64,000 bases of DNA, from assembly GCA_030432695.1 (NCBI GenBank), contig JAUILN010000003.1, forward strand, positions 372,001 through 436,000, written 5' to 3'. Both the position numbers and the translations under genes were made by a program. Every line of letters starts with the position of its first letter. Position 1 is the stretch's first letter. Positions 33,068 through 41,199 of the stretch are shown in pieces. A model generated the notes under the pieces. The model was not told the DNA's origin and ran no database searches. It saw only the letters and a list, made by a program, of their open reading frames with translations. This stretch comes from a bacterium. Its GTDB lineage: Bacteria; Planctomycetota; UBA1135; UBA2386.

Positions 33068-34003
33068 TCACTCGTGGCTCTCGAGCCAGCGCTCCGCTTC
33101 GATCGCGGCCATGCAGCCGGTCCCGGCCGCGGTGATCGCCTGGCGGTAGTAGCTGTCCTGCGCATCGCCACACACGAACACGCCGGGGATGTCGGTCGCG
33201 GTCTTGCCGGGGTGGGTCTGGATGTAGCCCACTTCGTCCATCGGCAGCATGCCCTTGAACAGGTCGGTGTTGGGCTTGTGACCGATCGCCAGGAACAGCC
33301 CATCGGCGTCGACCTTGTAGACCTCGCCGTTCTGGTTGTTCTTCAGCGTGAGGCCGTTCACCTTGCCGGCTTCGACGTCGTGCACGTCCACGACCTCGGT
33401 GTTCCAGTGCACGGTGATCTTCTCGTGCTCCATCGCGCGCTCGGCCATGATCTTGCTCGCGCGCAGCTCGTCGCGACGCACCAGCAGGTGGACCTCGCTC
33501 GCGAACTTGGTCAGGAAGGTCGCCTCCTCGCAGGCCGAGTCGCCGCCGCCGACCACGTAGACCTTCTTGTTGCGGAAGAAGAACCCGTCGCAGGTCGCGC
33601 AGGCCGAGACCCCGCGGCCCTGCAGCTTCTTCTCGTTCTCGAGACCCAGGTAGAGCGCCGACGCGCCGGTCGCGACGATCACGGTCTCAGCCTCGTAGGT
33701 CTTGTCGGCGCTGCTCCAGACCTTGAAGGGCCGGCTCGACAGATCGACCTTCTCGGCCATCTCGAAGAACACCGTGGTCCCGAAGCGCTCGGCCTGCTTC
33801 TGGAACATCTCCATCATCTCCGGGCCCATCACGCCCTCGGGGAAGCCGGGGTAGTTCTCGACGTCGGAGGTGATCGTGAGCTGACCGCCGGGCTGGTTGC
33901 CGGCGAGCACCACCGGTTCGAGGTTGGCGCGCGCCGCATAGATGGCCGCGGTGTAACCGGCGGGGCCGGAGCCCAGGATGATCGTCTTCAGGGGTTGGGA
34001 CAT
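33068..34003 (-). CDS. trxB: Thioredoxin-disulfide reductase
   Basis: A 311-residue FAD flavoenzyme that uses NADPH to reduce thioredoxin in the cytoplasm. Seen: the FAD-binding GSGPAGYTAAIYAAR at 11-25, the redox-active CATC at 135-138, the NADPH-binding GGGDSACEEA, and the C-terminal GVFVCGDAQDSYYRQAITAAGTGCMAAIEAERWL. Length and motif order match the low-molecular-weight bacterial enzyme. ATG 34003 is chosen because it gives the canonical N terminus; the open frame reaches 34069. It lies 80 nt downstream of the ABC ATPase gene on the same strand. Confidence 0.95.
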   Translation of the reverse strand: MSQPLKTIILGSGPAGYTAAIYAARANLEPVVLAGNQPGGQLTITSDVENYPGFPEGVMGPEMMEMFQKQAERFGTTVFFEMAEKVDLSSRPFKVWSSADKTYEAETVIVATGASALYLGLENEKKLQGRGVSACATCDGFFFRNKKVYVVGGGDSACEEATFLTKFASEVHLLVRRDELRASKIMAERAMEHEKITVHWNTEVVDVHDVEAGKVNGLTLKNNQNGEVYKVDADGLFLAIGHKPNTDLFKGMLPMDEVGYIQTHPGKTATDIPGVFVCGDAQDSYYRQAITAAGTGCMAAIEAERWLESHE

Positions 34004-34083
34004 GGGGTGATCGGGGCCGTGTACGGGTCGAAGGGGCCCATGCTTACGCCCCGGGCCCGTGGATGCCACCGTCGCCGATCCGA

Positions 34084-34890
34084 TCAGCGTGATCGGGATC
34101 CGGGATCGGCTCCGATCGTCGGGCCAGCGACGTCGAGGATCTCGGCGGCGCGGGCCGCGGGGTCGCTGCTACGCGTGAGCTGGCGGAACAGATCCCCCAG
34201 GCCCGTGGTTTCGCCAGCCCCGGCGCCGGCGCGCAGCTCGGCGAGCGTGCCGATCGCGCGGATCCGGCCCTCGAACAGCACCGCGACCCGGTCGGCCAGG
34301 GATTCGACGACCTCCAGCAGGTGGCTGCAGTAGAGCACCGTGCCGCCGCGGCGGGCGAACTCGCGGACCACCTCCTTGAGGACCATCGCGGTGTCGACGT
34401 CGAGGCCGGACAGCGGCTCGTCGAGGACCAGGACCTGCGGCTCGGTCAGCAGCGCCGCGGCCAGTGAGACCTTCTGCAGCATGCCCTTGCTGAAGCCGAC
34501 CATCGGATCGTAGCGGCGTTCGCTCAGGCCGAACGAGGCCAGCAGCCGGTCGCCCCGGTCCTGGATCCGCGCTTCGGGAAGATCGAACAGGCGGCCCTTC
34601 AGGTCGAGGAACTCGCGCGGGGTCAGCGCCTCGTGGACCACCGCGATCTCGGGCACGTAGCTGAGTGCCCTTCGCGCCGCCGGGCCCGCGGTGCGCAGGT
34701 CGTGGCCGGCCACCTGCAGCTCGCCGGCGTCGGGTTCCAGCAGACCGACCAGGCACTTCACCGTGGTGCTCTTGCCGGCGCCGTTCGGGCCGAGCAGCGC
34801 CAGCACCTCTCCCGGGCGGGCCTCGAGATCGACCGATTCGACGGCGTGGACATCGCCGTAGCTCTTGCGCAGCCCGCGGATCCGGATCAT
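34084..34890 (-). CDS. ABC transporter ATP-binding protein
   Basis: A 268-residue ATPase subunit of the drug/lipid-exporter (ABC-2-associated) type. Seen: Walker A GPNGAGKS at 34-41, a Q-loop region replaced by YVPEIAVVHEALTPREFLDLKG (Pro-Glu rather than Pro-Gln), a divergent signature VGFSKGMLQKV in place of LSGGQ, Walker B VLVLDEPLSGLD, and the switch His in LYCSHLLEVVE. No permease gene adjoins it; the polytopic protein at 27111 is one possible partner. ATG 34890 begins the domain exactly; the frame extends to 35103 through unlikely sequence. It is divergent from the sugar dehydrogenase gene. Confidence 0.9.
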   Translation of the reverse strand: MIRIRGLRKSYGDVHAVESVDLEARPGEVLALLGPNGAGKSTTVKCLVGLLEPDAGELQVAGHDLRTAGPAARRALSYVPEIAVVHEALTPREFLDLKGRLFDLPEARIQDRGDRLLASFGLSERRYDPMVGFSKGMLQKVSLAAALLTEPQVLVLDEPLSGLDVDTAMVLKEVVREFARRGGTVLYCSHLLEVVESLADRVAVLFEGRIRAIGTLAELRAGAGAGETTGLGDLFRQLTRSSDPAARAAEILDVAGPTIGADPGSRSR

Positions 34891-34993
34891 CGCGGGCGAC
34901 TCTATCACGCCCGTTCCCCGGAACCCGCCCGCACCGGTTGAGAGCGCGATGCTCCGGCCTACGATCCCGATCCTCCGCCCCGACCCGACCGCC

Positions 34994-36211
34994 ATGCGCC
35001 AAGCCATCCTCGCCTCGCTCCTCCTGCCGCTGCTCCTCCCCGCGCAGTCCGATACTCCCGCCGAAGACGATCCCGGTGTGCGTTTCGTCGATGCCTTCCC
35101 CAAGCAGGAGAAGTTCGATCGGCCGCTGTATCTCGACCACCACCCGGCCGATCCCGACCACTACTGGGTCGTCGAGCAGTACGGCCGGATCTGGCGGATT
35201 CCGGCCGACGAGACGTCGAAGGATCGCCAGGAGGTCGCCGACTTCGGCGCGATCGCCTTCCACCCCAACAACGGCGGCCACAACGAGGAAGGTCTGCTCG
35301 GCTTCGCCTTCCACCCCGACTGGAAGCCTGCCGGCGGCTCGGTGTTCGTCTACTACTCGCGCAAGACCGGCGGCGAAGGCAAGAAGGTCACCCGCGAGAG
35401 CGTGATCCAGCGCTACGTGACGGCGCAGGGCGAGAGCGGCGCGGTGGCGCTCGATATGGACAGCGCGGTCGACGTGCTGCGGGTCGAGCAACCCTGGGGC
35501 AACCACAACGGCGGCACGATCGTGTTCGGTCCCGACCACATGCTCTACGTCGCGCTGGGCGACGGCGGCGCCGCCGATGACCGGGGCGGCAATGGCCAGA
35601 ACCTCGAGACGCTGCTCGGTTCGATCCTGCGCCTCGACGTGTCGAAGAACTCCGAGGCCGAGCCCTACCGCATCCCCGAGGACAATCCGTTCGTCGGCAA
35701 GCCCGACACGCGGCCGGAGATCTGGGCCTACGGTCTGCGCAACCCGTGGCGCTTCTCGTTCGACCGCGAGACCAGGCGCATGTGGGCCGGCGACGTCGGC
35801 CAGAACCTCTGGGAGGAGGTCGGCGAGATCGTCAAGGGTGGCAACCACGGCTGGCCCTTGATGGAGGGCTTCCACGAGTTCCCGCCGGAGGCCGATCGTG
35901 ATCCGGAGGAGCTGAAGGGACTGGTCGCGCCGCTGGCCGAGTACCCGCACAGCGCCGGCATCTCGGTGACCGGCGGCTTCGTCTACCGCGGCTCGGCGCT
36001 GCCGCAGCTCGACGGCCGCTTCGTCTACGCGGACTTCGCGTTCCGCACCGTGTGGGCGGCGAAGGCGACGGATGATCCGCAGGCGCCCGACGTGCTGGAA
36101 CTCGGCAAGGCCAGTGGCTTCGTTGCGGCCTTCGCGGAGGAGCCGAACGGGGAATTGCTGATGCTCTGCTTCGACGGGCGGATCCAGCGGTTGGTTTCCG
36201 CGGCGCAGTGA
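34994..36211 (+). CDS. Secreted PQQ-dependent sugar dehydrogenase
   Basis: A 405-residue protein of the glucose/sorbosone dehydrogenase family, a six-bladed propeller that oxidises sugars or related compounds in the periplasm with PQQ. A signal peptide is clear (MRQAILASLLLPLLLPAQS). Seen: HNEEGLLGFAFHPDW, the conserved HNGGTIVFGPDHMLYVALGDGG, IWAYGLRNPWRFSFDRETRRMWAGDVGQNLWEEV, and NHGWPLMEG, all family landmarks. ATG 34994 is chosen as the signal peptide start; an in-frame ATG at 34949 would add 15 residues. The tam gene follows after 17 nt and may be co-transcribed. No PQQ biosynthesis genes are in the window. Confidence 0.88.
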   Translation: MRQAILASLLLPLLLPAQSDTPAEDDPGVRFVDAFPKQEKFDRPLYLDHHPADPDHYWVVEQYGRIWRIPADETSKDRQEVADFGAIAFHPNNGGHNEEGLLGFAFHPDWKPAGGSVFVYYSRKTGGEGKKVTRESVIQRYVTAQGESGAVALDMDSAVDVLRVEQPWGNHNGGTIVFGPDHMLYVALGDGGAADDRGGNGQNLETLLGSILRLDVSKNSEAEPYRIPEDNPFVGKPDTRPEIWAYGLRNPWRFSFDRETRRMWAGDVGQNLWEEVGEIVKGGNHGWPLMEGFHEFPPEADRDPEELKGLVAPLAEYPHSAGISVTGGFVYRGSALPQLDGRFVYADFAFRTVWAAKATDDPQAPDVLELGKASGFVAAFAEEPNGELLMLCFDGRIQRLVSAAQ

Positions 36212-36228
36212 TCTCTGCAGGGCCGTGA

Positions 36229-37014
36229 ATGGACGAGCCCGCTCGCTGGGATCCTGAAGCCTACGCGCGCCAGGGGCGGGCACGGCTCCGCCCGGCCCTC
36301 GACCTGATCGCGCACCTCGACGACGCGACCCCCCGGACGATCGTCGATCTAGGTTGCGGGAGTGGCGAGGCGACGCGCGAACTCGCGACGCGGTGGCCCG
36401 GCGCGCGGGTCATCGGCCTCGACAGCTCGGAGGACATGCTCGCGAAGGCGCGCGCGAGCCGGTCGCCCGTCGAGTGGCGGTCGGGCCGCATCGAGGATTG
36501 GCACGCGGACGCGCCGGTCGACCTGCTGTTCTCCAATGCGGCGCTGCATTGGTTGCCGGACCATCGACAACGTCTGGCGGGCTGGATGGCCGGCCTCGCA
36601 GCGGGTGGTCGACTGGCCGTCCAGATGCCGCACAGCCAGGTGCTGCCCTCACACCGGTTGATGCACGAGGTGTGGGCCGAGCTGTCCACCGGCGATCGCG
36701 AGATGGCGCCGCCTGCGACCCCGGACGTCGGCGATCCTGCGGCCTACCTCGAACTCCTCGAGCCCCACGCCGCGGCGGTCGAGGTCTGGGAGACCGAGTA
36801 CCTGCACGTGCTGCGAGGCGACGACGCGGTGTTCGAGTGGGTGGCGGCGACCGGGCTCCGACCCTTCCTGCAGGCCCTCGACCCGCCGATGCGCGAGGAG
36901 TTCGCCGCCCGCTACCGCGCCCTGCTGCGCGAGGCCTACCCGCGCCGCGCCGACGGTTCGACGCTCTACCCGTTCCGTCGACTGTTCTTCGTCGCGACCG
37001 TGGGCTCGCGGTGA
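36229..37014 (+). CDS. tam: Trans-aconitate 2-methyltransferase
   Basis: A 261-residue class I SAM-dependent methyltransferase. The match to E. coli Tam is close at landmark positions: WDPEAYARQ at the start, SAM-binding VDLGCGSGEAT at 40-50, the acidic loop GLDSSEDML, LLFSNAALHWLPDH, RLAVQMPHS, WVAATGLRPFLQ and the C-terminal FRRLFFVA. The enzyme methyl-esterifies trans-aconitate, a by-product that inhibits aconitase, so it fits a genome with the aconitase at 274, though the two are far apart. Length is near E. coli Tam (252). It follows the sugar dehydrogenase by 17 nt and meets the next convergent gene stop-to-stop with no gap. Confidence 0.85.
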   Translation: MDEPARWDPEAYARQGRARLRPALDLIAHLDDATPRTIVDLGCGSGEATRELATRWPGARVIGLDSSEDMLAKARASRSPVEWRSGRIEDWHADAPVDLLFSNAALHWLPDHRQRLAGWMAGLAAGGRLAVQMPHSQVLPSHRLMHEVWAELSTGDREMAPPATPDVGDPAAYLELLEPHAAAVEVWETEYLHVLRGDDAVFEWVAATGLRPFLQALDPPMREEFAARYRALLREAYPRRADGSTLYPFRRLFFVATVGSR

Positions 37015-38127
37015 TCAGCGCCGGTCGACGAGGATCCGTCCGAGGTCGATCGGCTGGTCCTCCACGTCCACCTGCCGTTCCAGCAGCGGCATACCGTGAT
37101 CGAGCAGGTCGGCCGGTCGCTCCTGAATCACGAGTCGCTTGGTTCCCGGCTCCAGGCCGGTGAACCCGAAGCGTCCCTCGCTGTCGGTGTGCACCCAGCG
37201 GCCGCTGCGGTCGTCGCCGGTCGGGTCGTCGAGGCACAGGATCTCGAAGTTCGCACACGGCGCACCGGCGCGATCCACCACCACGCCGCGCAGCGCCCCG
37301 GTCGGAGTCGGGGGGCAGTCGATCCGGCCGACGTCCAACTGCGTGCCGGCCTCGACCTCGATCTCGCGCGAAGGGGGGGCCTCGAAGCCGTCGCTGTGGG
37401 GCACGCAGACCAGCCAGAAGCGACCGCCGGGCAGTCGGGGTAGCCGGAAGCGACCGGCCTCGTCCGTCACGGTCTCGACGCCGCTCAGATCGAACTCGGT
37501 CTGGACCCGCACCGTGGCGCCCTCGACCGGGCGATCCCGTCCCATCACCACGCCGCGGACCGTGGCCGCCCGACTCAGGCCGAGTTCCACTGCCACCGGC
37601 TCCCCGTTCCGCGACGGCAGGTGACGCAGTGGCGCGTGCGCGGCCGGCGGATGCTCGGGGTCCGCGAACCGGCCGCGGATCGGCGCGCCCCAGACCTCCG
37701 GCAGATCGATCGGCAGAGGGTGATAGTCGCCGGCGGTTCGTGCGTGCAGGACCACCCGGCCCGCGGCGTCGGTGCGAGCGCGGTCGACCGGGGACTCTGC
37801 TCCCTTGGCGAACAGGCCGACCGCCAGGTCGCCGATCGGCTGCCCGGTCGCGGCTGCGAACACCGTGCAGTGCAGCGTCAGACCCGGATCCGGCGCCGAG
37901 GTCGGGGAGGTCGGGTCCGCGTCGGGCTCTGCAGCGGTCGGCAGCGGCGCGCGCCGGATCGCCTCGCCTGCGGGCGCGGCGCGTCGGTCAGCCGTGGTCG
38001 CTTGCTCCGACGCCGCGGCACCGACCCGTTGCGGTCCGGTCGGCGCACCTGCCTGCTGCGTCCACCACCACCATCCGGCGGCGACACCCAGCAGCAGGAT
38101 CAGGACCGCGACGCATGCCGCACGCAT
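37015..38127 (-). CDS. Membrane-anchored carboxypeptidase-regulatory-like protein
   Basis: A 370-residue protein with an N-terminal membrane anchor (VAVLILLLGVAAGWWWW), a Pro/Ala-rich stretch, then at least three carboxypeptidase-regulatory-like beta sandwiches: LTLHCTVFAAATGQPIGDLAVGLF with AGRVVLHA, ATVRGVVMGRDRPVEGATVRV with AGRFRLPRLPGGRF, and LRGVVVDRAGAPCANFEIL with EGRFGFTGLEPGTKRL. This architecture is common in large planctomycete surface proteins; the role is unknown. ATG 38127 starts the anchor. It lies downstream of the sigma factor gene on the same strand, separated by 94 bp with a 17-bp palindrome, so it may be read with the sigma gene. Confidence 0.75.
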   Translation of the reverse strand: MRAACVAVLILLLGVAAGWWWWTQQAGAPTGPQRVGAAASEQATTADRRAAPAGEAIRRAPLPTAAEPDADPTSPTSAPDPGLTLHCTVFAAATGQPIGDLAVGLFAKGAESPVDRARTDAAGRVVLHARTAGDYHPLPIDLPEVWGAPIRGRFADPEHPPAAHAPLRHLPSRNGEPVAVELGLSRAATVRGVVMGRDRPVEGATVRVQTEFDLSGVETVTDEAGRFRLPRLPGGRFWLVCVPHSDGFEAPPSREIEVEAGTQLDVGRIDCPPTPTGALRGVVVDRAGAPCANFEILCLDDPTGDDRSGRWVHTDSEGRFGFTGLEPGTKRLVIQERPADLLDHGMPLLERQVDVEDQPIDLGRILVDRR

Positions 38128-38194
38128 GGCAGTGGTGTAGCGGGATGCTCGCGCGCTTGCACCGAGCGTCCTCGGGAAGGTCGAAGTCCTACAC

Positions 38195-38211
38195 CCGGTG
38201 CCAGGCACCGG
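38195..38211. terminator. 17-bp palindrome between the sigma gene and the next gene
   Basis: CCGGTGCC, A, GGCACCGG form perfect 8-bp arms 10 nt downstream of the sigma factor stop on the minus strand. As RNA it could fold with a five-base loop and act as a terminator for the sigma transcript, though no T-run follows. It could equally be an operator for the carboxypeptidase-regulatory-like gene starting 67 nt further on. Confidence 0.35.
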
Positions 38212-38221
38212 TCGTACGTCT

Positions 38222-38797
38222 TCACGCTGGCCCGGGCTTTTCCAGCCACAGCGCCACCTTGGCCATCCCGCGGTACACCAGGTTCCGCACCGCCCCCTCG
38301 CTGCGCCCGAGCTGCGCCGCGATCTCGGCGTGCTCGAGGCCGACGATCCGGTGCAGCAGGATCGCTTCGCGCTGGTCGTCCGGCAGCCGATCCAGCGCTT
38401 CGCACATCCGCTCCCACTCCTCGCGGCCGCTCGCCGCGCGGCTCGGGGTGATCTCGTCGCGACCCTGGGTCGCCACGTCGAGTGCTTCCTCGCGGGCCGG
38501 GTCGCGCCGTTCGGCCTTCAGCATCCGGCCGCGGTCGGCGAGCTTGCGCCAGGCCACCTGGCACAGCCAGTGACGGAAGCGCACCTCGTCGACGAACTCG
38601 AATCCGGCGAGGTCCTGCAGCGCCTCGCGGCAGACCGACTGCACCAGGTCCGACTGCGACTCACGCGCCAGCAGGTGCGGTCCGCTGCGGGCGCGGACGT
38701 AGGCGCGCAGCCGCGGCAGGTTGCGGGCCAGCAGCTCGGGGAGGGCGGCGCGGTCGCCGCGGCTGGCGCGGGTGAAGGAGTCGTCGTTCGCGGTCAT
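38222..38797 (-). CDS. ECF-type RNA polymerase sigma factor
   Basis: A 191-residue sigma-70 family protein with region 2 (about 22-85: RLRAYVRARSG..., ARESQSDLVQSVCREAL, FRHWLCQVAWRKLADRGR) and region 4 (about 130-183: LDRLPDDQREAILLHRIVGLEHAEIAAQLGRSEGAVRNLVYRGMAKV) and no region 3, as in ECF factors. No anti-sigma factor gene adjoins it. It is divergent from a secreted protein gene coupled to a Ser/Thr kinase, a grouping seen in Planctomycetota, where such sigma factors are thought to work with kinases. Its start codon directly follows the 3' arm of a 9-bp inverted repeat, suggesting control of translation. Confidence 0.9.
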   Translation of the reverse strand: MTANDDSFTRASRGDRAALPELLARNLPRLRAYVRARSGPHLLARESQSDLVQSVCREALQDLAGFEFVDEVRFRHWLCQVAWRKLADRGRMLKAERRDPAREEALDVATQGRDEITPSRAASGREEWERMCEALDRLPDDQREAILLHRIVGLEHAEIAAQLGRSEGAVRNLVYRGMAKVALWLEKPGPA

Positions 38798-38846
38798 GTG
38801 GGCCCGACTTCGTTCGCAGATCGGGCTGTGACAGGCGCGGGCCCAC
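38798..38846 (-). promoter_or_regulatory. Hairpin abutting the sigma factor start codon
   Basis: In the minus-strand leader GTGGGCCCG (38846-38838) can pair with CGGGCCCAC (38806-38798), which ends directly at the ATG. A competing inner pair, CCCGA (38825-38821) with TCGGG (38807-38803), overlaps it. No Shine-Dalgarno is obvious in the 3' arm, so folding would occlude the initiation region itself. The geometry is similar to the hairpin at the CBS-domain gene. Confidence 0.35.
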
Positions 38847-38958
38847 TCCGCTGGTCAGGGAGACGAAGCCCGGTGCCTGCATCCATCTCGGAACCAGAGC
38901 CTCGGTTGTACCCCGCACGAGCCCGCGCGCGGCGTGGCCCGACCCCCGGAGTATCCCC

Positions 38959-41199
38959 ATGAATCCCTTCCTTCCCGCTCTCCTCGCGCTGGCGACCCTG
39001 TCGGTCGCAGTCGTTCCATCCCAGTCTCCCGCCGAGCGCCTTGCCGCCTCCTCGCTGTCGTTCGATCCGACCACGCTGCGCTACGACCAGCCCGCGACCG
39101 GCACCCTGTGGGCTGCGAACGCCCACTACAAGCTCGGCTTCGAGCATGCCGGCAGCCGCTTCGTGCCGTTCCTGAGTAGCTCGGCGTCGCGGTCCTGGTC
39201 GTTCGCGCAGCGACTGGTCGAGGTCCGGGTCGGCGAGACCGCGCTGCACCACCGGGCAGACGGCGACGAGGTCGCGATGCTGCGCGATGCAGACGTCGTC
39301 GATCTCCGCCACTCCGCCGACCTCGTCGAGCGCTGGCACCTGCGCGCCGAGGGCGCCGAGCAGACCTTCGTGGTGCAGGCCCTGCCGAGTCGGGACGGTC
39401 CGCTCGTCGTCACCCTCGACGTCGACACCGACTTCGAGGTCGCCCCCGCGGTCGACGGCGGCTTCCTGCTGGAGAGCCCCGACGGCGCCGCACGGATCAG
39501 CGCCGCGGTCGCCTACGACGCCGCCGGCCGGCGCTGCGCGGTCGAGGGCCGCTGGCTCGATGGCCGCCTCGAATACACCGTGCCCCCGGACTTCGTCGCC
39601 ACCGCCCGCCTGCCGCTGGTGATCGACCCGGTGCTCCGCCAGCAGGTGCTCAGCCAGGTCACCTACCTGGTGCAGGCCGACGTCGCCTACGTCGCCGACC
39701 GCGAACTCACCGCGGTGGTCGCGTTCCGGCCCTACAGCGCGGTCGACGGCGACGTCTTCGCGGCCTTCCTCGACGCCGCCGGCGTCGTTCAGGTCTGGCT
39801 GTGGATCGACGTCTCCACCGCCGACTGGAAGGAGCCGCGCGTGGCCGCCGTCCGCAATCCGGCGCAGTTCCTCTGCATCGCGTCGGTCCTCGACCCGACC
39901 AGCGGCAAGCACTTCATCCGCGGCCGCTACATCGACTACCCGAGCAGCTACGTGCTCCAGCCGCCGTTCGACATCGCCGGCGTGAGCGCCACCGACAAGC
40001 GCCTGCCCGACGTCGGCGGCGACTCGAGCGGTCTCGGGATCGCGCGCTTCTGCACCGTCTGGGAGGAGACCACCAGCACCGGCGACCGCGACGTCTACTA
40101 CCGCTTCCTGGACCGCGCCGGCAATGGCGGCGTGCGCGCTCCCCTGGCTGCCAGCGCCGCCTACGACGACCACCGGCCGCGGATCAGCGCGACCCGCGAG
40201 ACCCACTACCCGGGCGACCTCGGTGAGTGGTTGGTGGTCTTCGAGCGCACGCTGCACGCGGCCGACACCGACATCTACGCGCAGCGGGTCCGCTTCGACG
40301 GCGCGCTGGTCGGCAGTCCGATCGCGGTCGCGACCACCGCGGCGGTCGAGTCGTATCCCGCGGTCAGCAGCCCCACCGGCGACATCGACGGCCACCGCTA
40401 CCACCTGGTGGTCTACCAGCGCGACGCGCGCGGCAACGGCGACTGGGACATCCACGCCAAGCTGCTCGAGCACGGCGCGGTGCTCCGCGAGATCGATGTC
40501 AGCGGTCTCGAGCCGTTCTTCGCGACCCGCGAGCAGATCCGACCGACCGTCGCGGCCACCGAGGCCCGCTTCCTGGTGGGTTGGAACGAGCTCTACATCA
40601 CCGGCGGCGGTGACTACGACGTGTTCCTGATGTCGCTGCATCTGACCGGTTCGGGCGCTTCGCTGCAGCTCGGCGCGGCCGAAGCCCGGCAGCCGATTGC
40701 GCTGCGGCCCACGCCCGAACTCGACCCGCAGATCGCCTCGTTCTGGGAGGGCGGTGCGGACGGCGCGCCGGACGCCGTGGTGGTCGACAGCTTCGAGGTG
40801 AACTCGTCGACCCATGCACTCGACGTCACCTGGCTGCGCGGGAGCTACGGCTCCGACTCGACCGTCGTCACCCTGCCACACGGCTGCGGCTTCCCGATCA
40901 CCTATCAGGGCGAAGCCTGGCTCGGCAGCCGGATGACGATCCAGGTTCCCGGCACCGGCGGCACGTTCGCGACCTCCGGTCTGTTGCTCGGGTTGTCGCG
41001 TGCACAGCCGATCCCGCTGTGCGGCAGCTGCCTGCTCGGCGTCGACGGCGACGCCTACCCGTCGACGGTCTACCTCGACCTGCCGACCGAGGGCAGCCTG
41101 CTCGGCGCAACGATCGGCGCGCAGGGCTACGATCTGGTCGGCGGGTCCTGCTTCGGGCGGATCCGCGTCAGCGACACCTTGGAGATCACCCTGCGTTGA
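38959..41199 (+). CDS. Large secreted protein with shared C-terminal module
   Basis: A 746-residue protein with a signal peptide (LPALLALATLSVAVVPSQS). The N-terminal 230 residues resemble the region found before SBBP propellers (AHYKLGFEHAGSRFVPFL, GRLEYTVPPDFVATARLPLVIDPVL). The middle has irregular propeller-like strands (FCTVWEETTSTGDRDVYYRFLD, WLVVFERTLHAADTDIYAQRV, GDWDIHAKLLE) typical of proteins reporting values over time. The last about 110 residues match the C-terminal module of three other proteins here (IPLCGSCLLGVDGDAYP, GSLLGATIGAQGYDL). ATG 38959 has CCGGAG upstream. Its stop overlaps the start of a Ser/Thr kinase gene (TTGA), so the pair is translationally coupled. Function is unknown. 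Confidence 0.75.
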   Translation: MNPFLPALLALATLSVAVVPSQSPAERLAASSLSFDPTTLRYDQPATGTLWAANAHYKLGFEHAGSRFVPFLSSSASRSWSFAQRLVEVRVGETALHHRADGDEVAMLRDADVVDLRHSADLVERWHLRAEGAEQTFVVQALPSRDGPLVVTLDVDTDFEVAPAVDGGFLLESPDGAARISAAVAYDAAGRRCAVEGRWLDGRLEYTVPPDFVATARLPLVIDPVLRQQVLSQVTYLVQADVAYVADRELTAVVAFRPYSAVDGDVFAAFLDAAGVVQVWLWIDVSTADWKEPRVAAVRNPAQFLCIASVLDPTSGKHFIRGRYIDYPSSYVLQPPFDIAGVSATDKRLPDVGGDSSGLGIARFCTVWEETTSTGDRDVYYRFLDRAGNGGVRAPLAASAAYDDHRPRISATRETHYPGDLGEWLVVFERTLHAADTDIYAQRVRFDGALVGSPIAVATTAAVESYPAVSSPTGDIDGHRYHLVVYQRDARGNGDWDIHAKLLEHGAVLREIDVSGLEPFFATREQIRPTVAATEARFLVGWNELYITGGGDYDVFLMSLHLTGSGASLQLGAAEARQPIALRPTPELDPQIASFWEGGADGAPDAVVVDSFEVNSSTHALDVTWLRGSYGSDSTVVTLPHGCGFPITYQGEAWLGSRMTIQVPGTGGTFATSGLLLGLSRAQPIPLCGSCLLGVDGDAYPSTVYLDLPTEGSLLGATIGAQGYDLVGGSCFGRIRVSDTLEITLR

